From Chthonomonas sp. (GTDB lineage Bacteria > Armatimonadota > Fimbriimonadia > Fimbriimonadales > Fimbriimonadaceae), in the NCBI GenBank assembly GCA_016788115.1, contig JAEURR010000005.1:310001-374000 (forward strand): a DNA stretch of 64,000 nucleotides, in the 5' to 3' direction. Position numbers and translations under genes: made by a program. Shown in pieces: positions 52,938 to 60,937 of the stretch; within the stretch, counting starts at the first letter, position 1; each line of letters begins with the position of its first letter. The notes beneath the pieces are model-generated. The model worked only from the letters and a program-made list of their open reading frames with translations. It did no database searches and had not been told where the DNA came from.

Positions 52938-54920
52938 ATGAACCACCCAATACGAAGCAATCCGGAGAACGAAGCACCGAGGAACCTGGCGGCCATCATG
53001 GCCAAACCGGGCTGGCGATGGGCGCGCTTCTTTCGTGACATCGCAACAGACTTGATCCTTATCGCGATCGCGCTGGTCGTGGCAACGGGGCTCGCGCACC
53101 AGTTCGTGTATCCAGACGCGATCACAAATCTCCTTGCCCGTTACGGCCTGGTGTTGTCTGGCGTGTTCGGCTTGCTCCTGCTGTGGCGCGGTGCGCACCG
53201 CATCAATGCGCGCTACCTAAGCATGGTTGACTTCGTGAACCTGGCTCTGGTGGTCGGAATGGGCAGCGCGGTGTTCGCACTCCTCGTCCGCCTGGATCCG
53301 ACGCTTCACAGTTACCCGGGTGAAATTCTCACGCCAATCCTCTTCGGCTTCATTTCGCTCACCATGCTGAGTGGGATTCGCGTGCTGCATCGCCACGTGA
53401 ACTGGCAGTTCCCGATCGGCAACACACGCAAGATCAAGCGACGCCGCACCATGATCGTGGGCGCAGGCGACGCCGGTGACCTGATCGTCCGGGAGATGAA
53501 TCGCTCGTCGCACTCCGAGCATATCGCCGTATTGTTTGTGGATGACGATCCTTCCAAGATTGGACTCTCAATCCATGGCGTGAAGGTGGTCGGCCCGACC
53601 GCGCAGATCCCTTACCTTGCGACCGAGTTCAACATCGACGACATCATCCTCGCGATCCCCTCGGCCGATGGCACCACCATGCGTCGCCTGGTTGAGCTGT
53701 GCGACCGAGCCGAAGTGCGACTTCGCATCCTCCCGCCGGTGACACAGATTTTCCGCCCCGAGCACGGCCTCAAGTACCAGTTGCGCGAAGTGGGCATCGA
53801 GGACTTGCTGCGCCGCGAACCGATCACTGCCGACCCCAAGATCGCCGAAGCCTATATTAGCGCCGAGACCGTCCTGGTCACGGGGGGTGGCGGCTCGATC
53901 GGGAGCGAGCTCGCCCGCCAGATCGCCCGCTTGTCGCCAGCAAATCTCGTGCTCGTCGGTAAGGGCGAGAACTCGGTTTACGAGATCGAGCAAGAGTTGA
54001 TCCAGACGCTTGGATTCGCGCCGACGTGTGTCATCGCTGACGTCCGAGACAGGCAGATGATGGAGAACATCTTCGTCGCCTACAAGCCAACCGTCATCTT
54101 CCACGCGGCCGCTCATAAGCACGTCCCGCTTATGCAAGGGAACAGTGTCGAGGCGATCAAGAACAACGTCTTTGGCACCGAGATTCTTTGCGACCTTGCA
54201 GTGCGCCATGGTGTACGCAAGTTTGTATATATTTCTACCGACAAAGCGGTTCGACCGAGCAGCGTGATGGGCGCGACCAAGCGTGTGGGCGAAATCATCG
54301 TCCGCTCGTACGCTCAGCGCAGCGAAACGCAGTTCGCCATCGTGCGATTTGGCAACGTCTTGGGGAGCCGAGGCTCGCTTGTCCCTGTTTTGGAGCGCCA
54401 AATTCGGCGCGGTGGCCCGGTCCGACTTACGCACCCAGACATGACTCGGTACTTCATGACCATTCCCGAGGCCGTGCAACTCATCCTGCAAGCGGGAGCG
54501 ATGGGATCGACTGCCGAGCTCTTCATCCTCGACATGGGCGAGCCGATCAAGATCGTCGATCTGGCTCGTGACCTCATTCGACTGCACGGGTTGGTGCCTA
54601 ATGAGGACATTGAAGTGCAGTTCACCGGCGTCCGCCCGGGCGAGAAGACGCACGAAGAGTTGGTATATTCGGACGAACAACTTGAAGCGACCAGTCACCC
54701 CAAAATTCGGGTCGTGGCCCAGCCGAAGGCGGTCAACCAAGAGTGGCTACGCACGGAGCTGGAGCACCTGCGGGAGCTCATGGGGCGCGGAAACTCCGAG
54801 GAACTGCGCCAGTCGCTCATGGAGCTCGCATGGGGCAAATCGACGGTCCCGTACCAATTTGCCGCCGTTGACGTACAACTCGACGAGGCCGAGGCGGTTG
54901 CGACCGAAGACGATGCCTGA
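52938..54920 (+). CDS. wbpM: Membrane-anchored UDP-sugar 4,6-dehydratase (WbpM/CapD family)
   Basis: A 660-residue two-part protein. Four N-terminal membrane helices (DLILIAIALVVATGLA and LVLSGVFGLLLLW among them) are followed by a CoA-binding-like Rossmann domain (KRRRTMIVGAGDAGDLIV). The C-terminal dehydratase domain has VLVTGGGGSIGSELARQ and FVYISTDKAVRP followed by SSVMGATKRVGE; Met in place of the usual Tyr before GxxK marks the long WbpM class. It removes C6 water from UDP-GlcNAc, giving a 4-keto-6-deoxy sugar for surface glycans. It sits 14 kb downstream of the wbpA locus. Confidence 0.9.
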   Translation: MNHPIRSNPENEAPRNLAAIMAKPGWRWARFFRDIATDLILIAIALVVATGLAHQFVYPDAITNLLARYGLVLSGVFGLLLLWRGAHRINARYLSMVDFVNLALVVGMGSAVFALLVRLDPTLHSYPGEILTPILFGFISLTMLSGIRVLHRHVNWQFPIGNTRKIKRRRTMIVGAGDAGDLIVREMNRSSHSEHIAVLFVDDDPSKIGLSIHGVKVVGPTAQIPYLATEFNIDDIILAIPSADGTTMRRLVELCDRAEVRLRILPPVTQIFRPEHGLKYQLREVGIEDLLRREPITADPKIAEAYISAETVLVTGGGGSIGSELARQIARLSPANLVLVGKGENSVYEIEQELIQTLGFAPTCVIADVRDRQMMENIFVAYKPTVIFHAAAHKHVPLMQGNSVEAIKNNVFGTEILCDLAVRHGVRKFVYISTDKAVRPSSVMGATKRVGEIIVRSYAQRSETQFAIVRFGNVLGSRGSLVPVLERQIRRGGPVRLTHPDMTRYFMTIPEAVQLILQAGAMGSTAELFILDMGEPIKIVDLARDLIRLHGLVPNEDIEVQFTGVRPGEKTHEELVYSDEQLEATSHPKIRVVAQPKAVNQEWLRTELEHLRELMGRGNSEELRQSLMELAWGKSTVPYQFAAVDVQLDEAEAVATEDDA

Positions 54921-55356
54921 GCCCGCCATACCCGTGCCGGTCGTCGTTGAGACGGGAGCAACCGTCCCCGGCTACGCGACCGCAGGAGCGGCAGGAGCGG
55001 ACGTCTGCACAAAGATCGATTTTGTCTTGCAACCGATGGAACGAAAAACCGTTCCGACGGGTCTAAGAGTTGCTGTTCCGGCAGGCTATGAGCTGCAAGT
55101 TCGTCCGCGATCTGGGCTTGCAAGTCGGCTTGGACTCAGCATGGTAAACACGCCGGGAACCATCGACAGCGACTACCGAGGGGAGATCGGACTCATTTTG
55201 ATCAACCTCGGCGAATCGCCCATCGAGATCCGGGCGGGCGAGCGCGTGGCTCAAATGGTTCTCTGTCCGGTTGCTCGGGCGGAATTCACACCGGTCGCTT
55301 CGCTCGATGACACAGAACGTGGAGAGAGTGGATTTGGCAGCACAGGAACCAACTAG
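54913..55356 (+). CDS. dut: dUTP diphosphatase
   Basis: The 147-residue enzyme splits dUTP to dUMP and pyrophosphate, keeping uracil out of DNA. The five dUTPase motifs are seen: GYATAGAAGADV, RPRSGLASR, GTIDSDYRGEIG, RAGERVAQMVL and GESGFGSTG. The length is typical. ATG 54913 overlaps the wbpM stop, so it is translated from that message. Its last 50 bases overlap the start of the TPR protein gene in another frame. Confidence 0.95.
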   Translation: MPEPAIPVPVVVETGATVPGYATAGAAGADVCTKIDFVLQPMERKTVPTGLRVAVPAGYELQVRPRSGLASRLGLSMVNTPGTIDSDYRGEIGLILINLGESPIEIRAGERVAQMVLCPVARAEFTPVASLDDTERGESGFGSTGTN

Positions 55357-56389
55357 CGAAACTTGTCCGCAGTGCCTGAACCTGGTGACGCGGCCTTACC
55401 GAGAGTGCCACGAGACCGGATGCCCCATGGCGGACGCGGATGTCCATACCGGCGGTGACTTCCAGGTCGGCCCGGAACTTGCTCGCGCCAACCTTCAGCG
55501 AATGCGCGGAGACTACGACGGCGCGACCGGAACCTGCCTCTCGATCCTCAAGCGCTTACCGGGCAGCTTTGCCGCGCACTCTCTTTTGGGCGACATCTAT
55601 TCTGAGCGTGGAGACCTCGAGCATGCCAGCGAATGGTACGAACTCGCCATCGATCTGCACCCCGAGGACCAGCCGGTGCGCGAGAAACTGGAGTCGATCA
55701 AGACCCGCATCAAGCAGCGACACTCGGCCAGCACGAGCGCTCAGCTTGGCATCGCTGCTCCCGAACCGCGAGTGAGGGCGCTCACTTGGGCAGCCGTCGT
55801 GTTCACCGCTCTGGTGGCCGTCCTCGCGTTCATCGCGGGTCGGATGTTCAAGAGCTCGAAGGTCGGCGACTACACGACCCCCATCGCCATTACCCAGTCG
55901 GCATCTCAGCCTGCGGACGAGGCTTCGGAGCCTCCGAAGACGGCCGCTCCATTGGAAACTCCAGCGATGAACAAGTCCGCCGACGTTCCCCGTGACGAGA
56001 TCCTCACGCGCCCGCTCGCCTCCCCCAAGCCGGAGGTCGACCTTGCCATCCTAGAGAAGGTGCGTGAGCAACTGGTCGAGTCCAAGCGCGTCATCGATGC
56101 TCAGCGCGAGGTGCGCTCCCTGGCGATCATGATCACCGCGACCGCCAGCGCAACCGAAGATCTGAAATCGCTGTGCGCGCGCATGGCGGCCGATGCACTG
56201 GACATCGTGGACGATGCTCCGCGAGTCACCATGCGTTTGGTGTCCGGACCCAAAATGCTTTTCGTCGCGGACATGGCCCGCGAGGATCTCAAAAAACTTC
56301 GTGAAACGGTCAATCGCCCCAGCGATTCCGACCTTGTGAGCATCTTGCGTAACGTTTGGCCTGTACCGGACGCGGCGGCAAACGGGTAA
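55307..56389 (+). CDS. TPR membrane protein with N-terminal cysteine cluster
   Basis: The 360-residue product (ATG 55307) has a Cys-rich N-terminus (CPQCLNLV, CHETGCPM: a potential zinc ribbon), TPR-like repeats (ANLQRMRGDYDGATGTCLSI, LEHASEWYELAIDLHPED), one membrane segment at about residue 167 (AAVVFTALVAVLAFIAG), and a C-terminal domain with ILEKVREQLVESKRVID helices. Its start overlaps dut by 50 bases; GTG 55328 is an alternative. It may assemble protein complexes at the membrane. I do not recognise the C-terminal domain. Confidence 0.75.
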   Translation: MTQNVERVDLAAQEPTSETCPQCLNLVTRPYRECHETGCPMADADVHTGGDFQVGPELARANLQRMRGDYDGATGTCLSILKRLPGSFAAHSLLGDIYSERGDLEHASEWYELAIDLHPEDQPVREKLESIKTRIKQRHSASTSAQLGIAAPEPRVRALTWAAVVFTALVAVLAFIAGRMFKSSKVGDYTTPIAITQSASQPADEASEPPKTAAPLETPAMNKSADVPRDEILTRPLASPKPEVDLAILEKVREQLVESKRVIDAQREVRSLAIMITATASATEDLKSLCARMAADALDIVDDAPRVTMRLVSGPKMLFVADMAREDLKKLRETVNRPSDSDLVSILRNVWPVPDAAANG

Positions 56390-56413
56390 CTTCACCGGAC
56401 AAACAGGTCCAGT

Positions 56414-57160
56414 ATGCGACTCGGCGTCCAACTCTACACCCTACGAAATCTGCTCGAAGAAGACTTGCTCGGCACGCTCCTGGCGGTGCGCGAGTGCGGC
56501 TATCGGTTTGTTGAGCTCGCGGGGACGCATGGACACACGCCGAAGAAGCTCAAAACCGCCTTGGACAAAGCAGGCCTGAACCCAGTCTCGATGCATGCCG
56601 ACGTCAAGCTCGACGGGAGTAACGTCGCCAAGCTCGTCAAGGACGCCCAGTTCTACGGCTGCAAGTACGTGGTACTGCCGTGGCTGGGGAAGGAGCACTA
56701 TGAGTCCGGTTGGGCGGCGGTGGGGCAAGCGCTTGAGCCGATCGGCCAGAAACTGGCCGACGTAGGCCTGACGCTTTGCTACCACAACCACCAGTTCGAG
56801 TTTGGCGAAGACGCTGATGGTGGGATCGGCCTCGACAACCTCTACGCAGCCGCCGATGCGCAGTTCCTAAAGGCCGAGATCGACACCTACTGGGTGGAGT
56901 ACGCTGGGTTCGAGGCAGGCGCGGAAATCCGAAAGGTCAAGCGGCGGATGCCGCTCGTGCACTTCAAAGACTTGAGTGCCGGCGAGGACAAGAAGGAGTG
57001 CGCCCCCGGGAGCGGCATCTTGAGTTGGCCGTCCATCCTCTTTACCTGCTACGAAGCCGGGGCCGAGTACGCTTTTGTTGAGATCGACAATCCTGCCGAT
57101 GCGCTTGCCGAAATCCGGTCCGGATTCCAGTTCGTCACGAACCTCGGCGTGAGCTACTAG
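56414..57160 (+). CDS. Sugar phosphate isomerase/epimerase (AP-endonuclease-2 fold)
   Basis: A 248-residue TIM-barrel protein of the xylose-isomerase-like family: MRLGVQLYTLRNLLEEDL, ECGYRFVELAGTHG, LTLCYHNHQFEF (metal-binding His), KAEIDTYWVEYAG and VHFKDL. It may be a sugar isomerase such as inosose or hydroxypyruvate isomerase; the substrate is undefined. The stop overlaps that of the convergent RuvC-like gene by a few bases. Metal residues are inferred from family alignment. Confidence 0.88.
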   Translation: MRLGVQLYTLRNLLEEDLLGTLLAVRECGYRFVELAGTHGHTPKKLKTALDKAGLNPVSMHADVKLDGSNVAKLVKDAQFYGCKYVVLPWLGKEHYESGWAAVGQALEPIGQKLADVGLTLCYHNHQFEFGEDADGGIGLDNLYAAADAQFLKAEIDTYWVEYAGFEAGAEIRKVKRRMPLVHFKDLSAGEDKKECAPGSGILSWPSILFTCYEAGAEYAFVEIDNPADALAEIRSGFQFVTNLGVSY

Positions 57161-57573
57161 GCGTTCAGTAACACGCGCTCGGCGAGGATCACGGCGACGA
57201 AGTCGTCAATCGGCTCGGGCGGCACCTGAAGCGTCGAGGGCAGGAGCCTTCGCCAGCCGGATCGCTTGTTGTGAACCCAGTAGCGGGCGCGCGCCTCGTG
57301 CGAAGTGTTGTGCTCATCCACCACCATGAGTGCAACCCCAGGGAGTTCTTCTCGCAGGCGGCGCTGAAGGTCACTGGACTTGGTCCCGTTCCCGATGACC
57401 ACCAGAGTGGGGCCGCGAAGTGAAAACGCTTCGCGCACAGCCTCGTCGACGCTCTCAACCGGGCAAACCTTGCGCCACAGGATATCGAGTTTCTCTTCGC
57501 CAACCCGCTCGACCAGGGCCATGCCGATCTTGCTGGAACCGGGATCCATAGCCAGAATGATCCTTCCGGTCAT
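57157..57573 (-). CDS. RuvC/YqgF-like ribonuclease-H-fold protein
   Basis: A 138-residue RNase H-fold protein. IILAMDPGSSKIGMAL opens with the catalytic Asp of the RuvC/YqgF clan, VVIGNGTKSSDLQRRL is followed by LMVVDEHNTSHEARARYW (Glu/Asp region), and PIDDFVAVILAERVLL provides the last acid. It resembles YqgF (16S rRNA maturation/Holliday junction resolvase) but is the shorter type common in Cyanobacteria and deep-branching phyla. Its ATG overlaps the stop of the upstream DUF3084 gene by four bases. Confidence 0.8.
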   Translation of the reverse strand: MTGRIILAMDPGSSKIGMALVERVGEEKLDILWRKVCPVESVDEAVREAFSLRGPTLVVIGNGTKSSDLQRRLREELPGVALMVVDEHNTSHEARARYWVHNKRSGWRRLLPSTLQVPPEPIDDFVAVILAERVLLNA

Positions 57574-59078
57574 CGCAACCTCAATTCAAATCGGACGGGG
57601 CCAGCAGACCGAATTGCGCCGGACGCCAGCACTTGAAGACGAATTCGACGGTTTTGCGCGCGGATTTCCTGCGCGAGCTCCAGCACCCGGGCCTGACTCA
57701 CCTGACCAAAGGGATCGCCACGCCCAGCTACCGGGATGACTCCGTCCCGATCCAGTACGAACGGGAGCTGAGTCGCGAGCCACTGGGTCATCGTGTCGAG
57801 GACCTCCCGCTCGCTACGGTCGCCTTCGATGCGAGTTTCAGCGATAATCGCGCCGGGCTGGTAGATCACGCGGTTGGCACGGAGGGAGTACCGCAGCGGC
57901 ACCGACTCGCCTTTGAACGAATTCCAGACCGCGCTCAAAATCAGCACCATCGGCTCGGACTGCCGCACCATCTCTTCACGAAGGAAGGTGCGTTGCCGCT
58001 CGGGAGTCACCAACCGCTCGCCTTCGCCGATCGTGTGAAAGTCAGCGGCTTTGTACAGGATGGAATCGGCTGCTCCGCGCTCGCGTGCGGACTTTGCAGC
58101 GGAGCGCAGCGCCTCGGCGATCGCGGCGTCGGCTTCGGGGTAAGTCATCGCGGCGGGGAGTTCACGGCGAACGACCTCATCGTTCATCGAGTAGATGAGC
58201 CCGCCGACGCGGGCCACGCCAGCGTTCTCGCGCAGTTGCCGTGCTTTCTCTTCGAGCGCCCGCGCTTGGACCTCGATGTCGGTCAGCCTAGCCTCGGCGT
58301 CGCGAATGAGCGACTCCTTCTCGGCGAGTTGCTTGCCCGTAAGCTCGAACTGCCGATCGAACTCGGCCTGCGCGAGCCGAAGGTCTTCCCGTGCCTGGGT
58401 CTTCTCCGTGTCCAGCCTGCGCGCTTCTCGCGTCAACGAATCGACTTCCGCATTCACCTTGCTGAGTTGGGTGTTGTACGAAACGATGTCGCGCTTGAGA
58501 ACCCTCAAGTTGCTGGCGAAGACTCCGTTCTCCTGCTGCAACCGGCCGGACTGAGTGCGCAGCGAAGCCAGCGTCGATTGAACGCGGTTGACGGTGGATT
58601 GGAGTGAACCGAGTCGCGCTCGTAGCGCTCCGCCTTGAGTCTGAAGCTCCTTGATTCGTGCTTGGCGCTGACCAAGGTCGGTGCGGGCGGTCTTGAGTTG
58701 CTTCTCAGCGGCGATCCGCTGCGCCTCGATCTGGTCTGCGGTGCGTTGGAGCTTGGTCAAATCTGACTTGGCCGCGCTCAGATCGCTCTTGGCAGTGACC
58801 AGCCCGGCTTGAACCCGATCTCGCTCGGAGATGAGTTGCGAGCCTTCGCGCAAGATGGTCCGAAGGTCTTGACTCGAGAACGCGAGCATCGCAGTCGTGA
58901 TCAGCGGAATCAGGAAGCCAGCCAAGGTGATGAAGACGGTGGCAGTGTGCTTGGGTCGCATCCGAAAGATGGAAAGCCGCTTCTTGCCGATGGCGCGCCC
59001 CATGTTATCGGCCAGCAATGCCACGACTGCGCCGACGAAGCAGAAGACCAAGATCAGGCCAGCGCTTACTATGTTCAT
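57570..59078 (-). CDS. DUF3084 coiled-coil membrane protein
   Basis: The 502-residue product has two N-terminal membrane helices (SAGLILVFCFVGAVVALLAD and TATVFITLAGFLIPLITTAML), with RAIGKKRLSIFRMRPKHTAT between them, characteristic of DUF3084. From about residue 70 to 280 runs a continuous coiled coil (repeated Leu/Ala heptads, KSDLSAAKSDLTKLQRTAD). The C-terminal part has ESVPLRYSLRANRVIYQPGA. It is anchored in the inner membrane, function unknown. The lptF gene starts just upstream in its transcript (four bases away), so it may be part of the LPS-export operon. Confidence 0.85.
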   Translation of the reverse strand: MNIVSAGLILVFCFVGAVVALLADNMGRAIGKKRLSIFRMRPKHTATVFITLAGFLIPLITTAMLAFSSQDLRTILREGSQLISERDRVQAGLVTAKSDLSAAKSDLTKLQRTADQIEAQRIAAEKQLKTARTDLGQRQARIKELQTQGGALRARLGSLQSTVNRVQSTLASLRTQSGRLQQENGVFASNLRVLKRDIVSYNTQLSKVNAEVDSLTREARRLDTEKTQAREDLRLAQAEFDRQFELTGKQLAEKESLIRDAEARLTDIEVQARALEEKARQLRENAGVARVGGLIYSMNDEVVRRELPAAMTYPEADAAIAEALRSAAKSARERGAADSILYKAADFHTIGEGERLVTPERQRTFLREEMVRQSEPMVLILSAVWNSFKGESVPLRYSLRANRVIYQPGAIIAETRIEGDRSEREVLDTMTQWLATQLPFVLDRDGVIPVAGRGDPFGQVSQARVLELAQEIRAQNRRIRLQVLASGAIRSAGPVRFELRLR

Positions 59079-59081
59079 GGG

Positions 59082-60203
59082 TTAGGCATTCTTCCTCTGA
59101 ATAGTGAACAGCGCGACGGCCAGTCCAATTCCCAGCGGCAAGAAACTGGCCAACCACGCGGGAATCGCTCCGCCGCGCGCCCAAATCGACATGAAATTGG
59201 TGAGCAGCAGGTAGCCGAAGATGATAATAACGCTGAGCCAAAAGCCAACCGCCGCGCCGGTGCGGTGGTTGCGGATGCCCAGCGGAGCGCCGACCAGCGC
59301 GTAAATGAGTGCGGCGAGCGGGATGGCGATCTTGTTCCAGTAGCCGAACTCAAGATTCGCCACGGTATCGGCTGGGGCATTGATCTTTCGCTGATTTTCG
59401 ATTTGGCGGCTGATCTCACGCATGCTCAGGGAATCAAGGTCCTTGAGATCGCCCGCGAGCAGGTCTTGGTCGGTGAAAGTGGGGCGCGGGACTGAGCCTG
59501 GCCACGCATCGGTGAAGGTCGCGGTGACTCCTTTGTCGCTGATGAGCTTGGCCTTGCCCACGACACGCCAGCCTTGGTCCGGATTGAGCTTGCCCTTGGT
59601 GAGGTCAAAGACCATCCGATCCGCGGTGAGCAGGAGGTTTGGCACCTCATCTTTGTCATAGAAGACGATTGCGACGTTATCGAGCGCCCGATCGGCAATG
59701 TTAAAATTCTTGGCCGCCACCATGCCGGTGAGCTTTCCTTTCTCGAAGATGGGATAGCTCGTCGGTCGCACGCTTTGGCCGTCAATTTGGGTGACGATCT
59801 TCTCTTTCAACGCGGTCGCGCTGTAGCTCGCCTGCGGGACCAGGAACTCCGTGATCAAGAACGCAAGGAGCGAGACGGCCGCGCCAAAGATCGCGACCGG
59901 CACCATGATCCGCCCCAGGCTTGTCCCTGCCGCGCGCATCGCCACGATCTCGCTCTCTCCGCTGAGCCGCCCAAAGGAGAGCAACGCGGCGAGAAGCACT
60001 GCCATGGGAAAAGTCTTCGCCATGACGCCGGGAGTCAATAGGGTGGCCAGCTTGGTGACCGTCCACATGTCCACACCCTTAGCCAGGTACGCCGTGAGTT
60101 GGAACAGGAAAGAGCCCGCCATGATCAGCGTCGTGAAGATGGCGACGCCAAAGACCCACGGGCCGATGATCTCGCCGAGCACAAGGCGGTCGATGCGCTT
60201 CAA
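59082..60203 (-). CDS. lptF: LptF/LptG-family LPS transport permease
   Basis: The 373-residue membrane protein has six helices in the LptF/G pattern: IDRLVLGEIIGPWVFGVAIF and FPMAVLLAALLSFGRLSGESEIVAM at the N-terminus, a periplasmic beta domain of about 170 residues in the middle, and WNKIAIPLAALIYALVGAPLG at the C-terminal side. It works with LptB and LptC to extract LPS from the inner membrane. Only one of the normal pair (lptF and lptG) is here; a second copy could be elsewhere or the protein may form homodimers. It overlaps lptB by four bases. Confidence 0.9.
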   Translation of the reverse strand: MKRIDRLVLGEIIGPWVFGVAIFTTLIMAGSFLFQLTAYLAKGVDMWTVTKLATLLTPGVMAKTFPMAVLLAALLSFGRLSGESEIVAMRAAGTSLGRIMVPVAIFGAAVSLLAFLITEFLVPQASYSATALKEKIVTQIDGQSVRPTSYPIFEKGKLTGMVAAKNFNIADRALDNVAIVFYDKDEVPNLLLTADRMVFDLTKGKLNPDQGWRVVGKAKLISDKGVTATFTDAWPGSVPRPTFTDQDLLAGDLKDLDSLSMREISRQIENQRKINAPADTVANLEFGYWNKIAIPLAALIYALVGAPLGIRNHRTGAAVGFWLSVIIIFGYLLLTNFMSIWARGGAIPAWLASFLPLGIGLAVALFTIQRKNA

Positions 60204-60937
60204 GCGCCGTCAACCTCCCGATGCTCGAATTGCTGGCCAAGATAGAATTTGCGAACATCGTCCATCGCAGTGATCTCACTTGCCGTGCCGTGCGCGATGA
60301 TCTCGCCGTCGATGAGGATATTGTTGCGGTCTGTGATGCGGAGCGTTGCGCCGACATTGTGGTCGGTGATCAGAATCCCGATTCCCCGCGATTTGAGTTT
60401 GCTGATGATCGCCTGGATCTCTTCGATGGTCACTGGGTCGATGCCGGTGAACGGTTCGTCGAGGAGGATGAAGTGCGGTTCGGTGGCCATGGCCCGCGCG
60501 ATCTCTACTCGCCGCCGCTCGCCACCCGAGAGCACTCCGGCCGTTCGGTCGAGCAGCGCCGAGATGTGCAGCTCAGCAGCAAGCTCGTCGATTTTCTCGG
60601 CGATTGCGGCCTTGCCAGCGCCGTTCATTTCCATCACGAGACGAATGTTGTCGGCAACACTCAGACGTCGGAAGACGCTCGTTTCCTGCGGCAGGTAGCC
60701 AATCCCAGCGCGCGCGCGCTGGTACATGGGCCACTTGGTGATGGTCTTGCCGTCCAGCTTCACGGTCCCCTCGTTCGGTTTGACAAGGCCAGTGATCATG
60801 TAGAAGGTAGTGGTTTTGCCCGCGCCATTGGGTCCCAGGAGCCCCACGACCTCACCCGTCTCAAATTCGAACGAGACCTCGTTGACAACGCGCCGCGACT
60901 TGTAGATCTTGACGAGCCCTTCAGCAGTGATCTTCAC
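60200..60937 (-). CDS. lptB: LPS-export ABC transporter ATP-binding protein LptB
   Basis: A 245-residue ATPase. Walker A is LLGPNGAGKTTTFYMITG, the signature is LSGGERRRVEIARAMA, and Walker B is FILLDEPFTGIDPVT; IGYLPQETSVFRRLSV holds the Q-loop with the LptB-typical PQETS(V/I)FR sequence. It drives LPS transport with LptF/G. The gene lies between lptF (four-base overlap) and the fused lptC-lptA (four-base overlap). Confidence 0.95.
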   Translation of the reverse strand: MKITAEGLVKIYKSRRVVNEVSFEFETGEVVGLLGPNGAGKTTTFYMITGLVKPNEGTVKLDGKTITKWPMYQRARAGIGYLPQETSVFRRLSVADNIRLVMEMNGAGKAAIAEKIDELAAELHISALLDRTAGVLSGGERRRVEIARAMATEPHFILLDEPFTGIDPVTIEEIQAIISKLKSRGIGILITDHNVGATLRITDRNNILIDGEIIAHGTASEITAMDDVRKFYLGQQFEHREVDGA

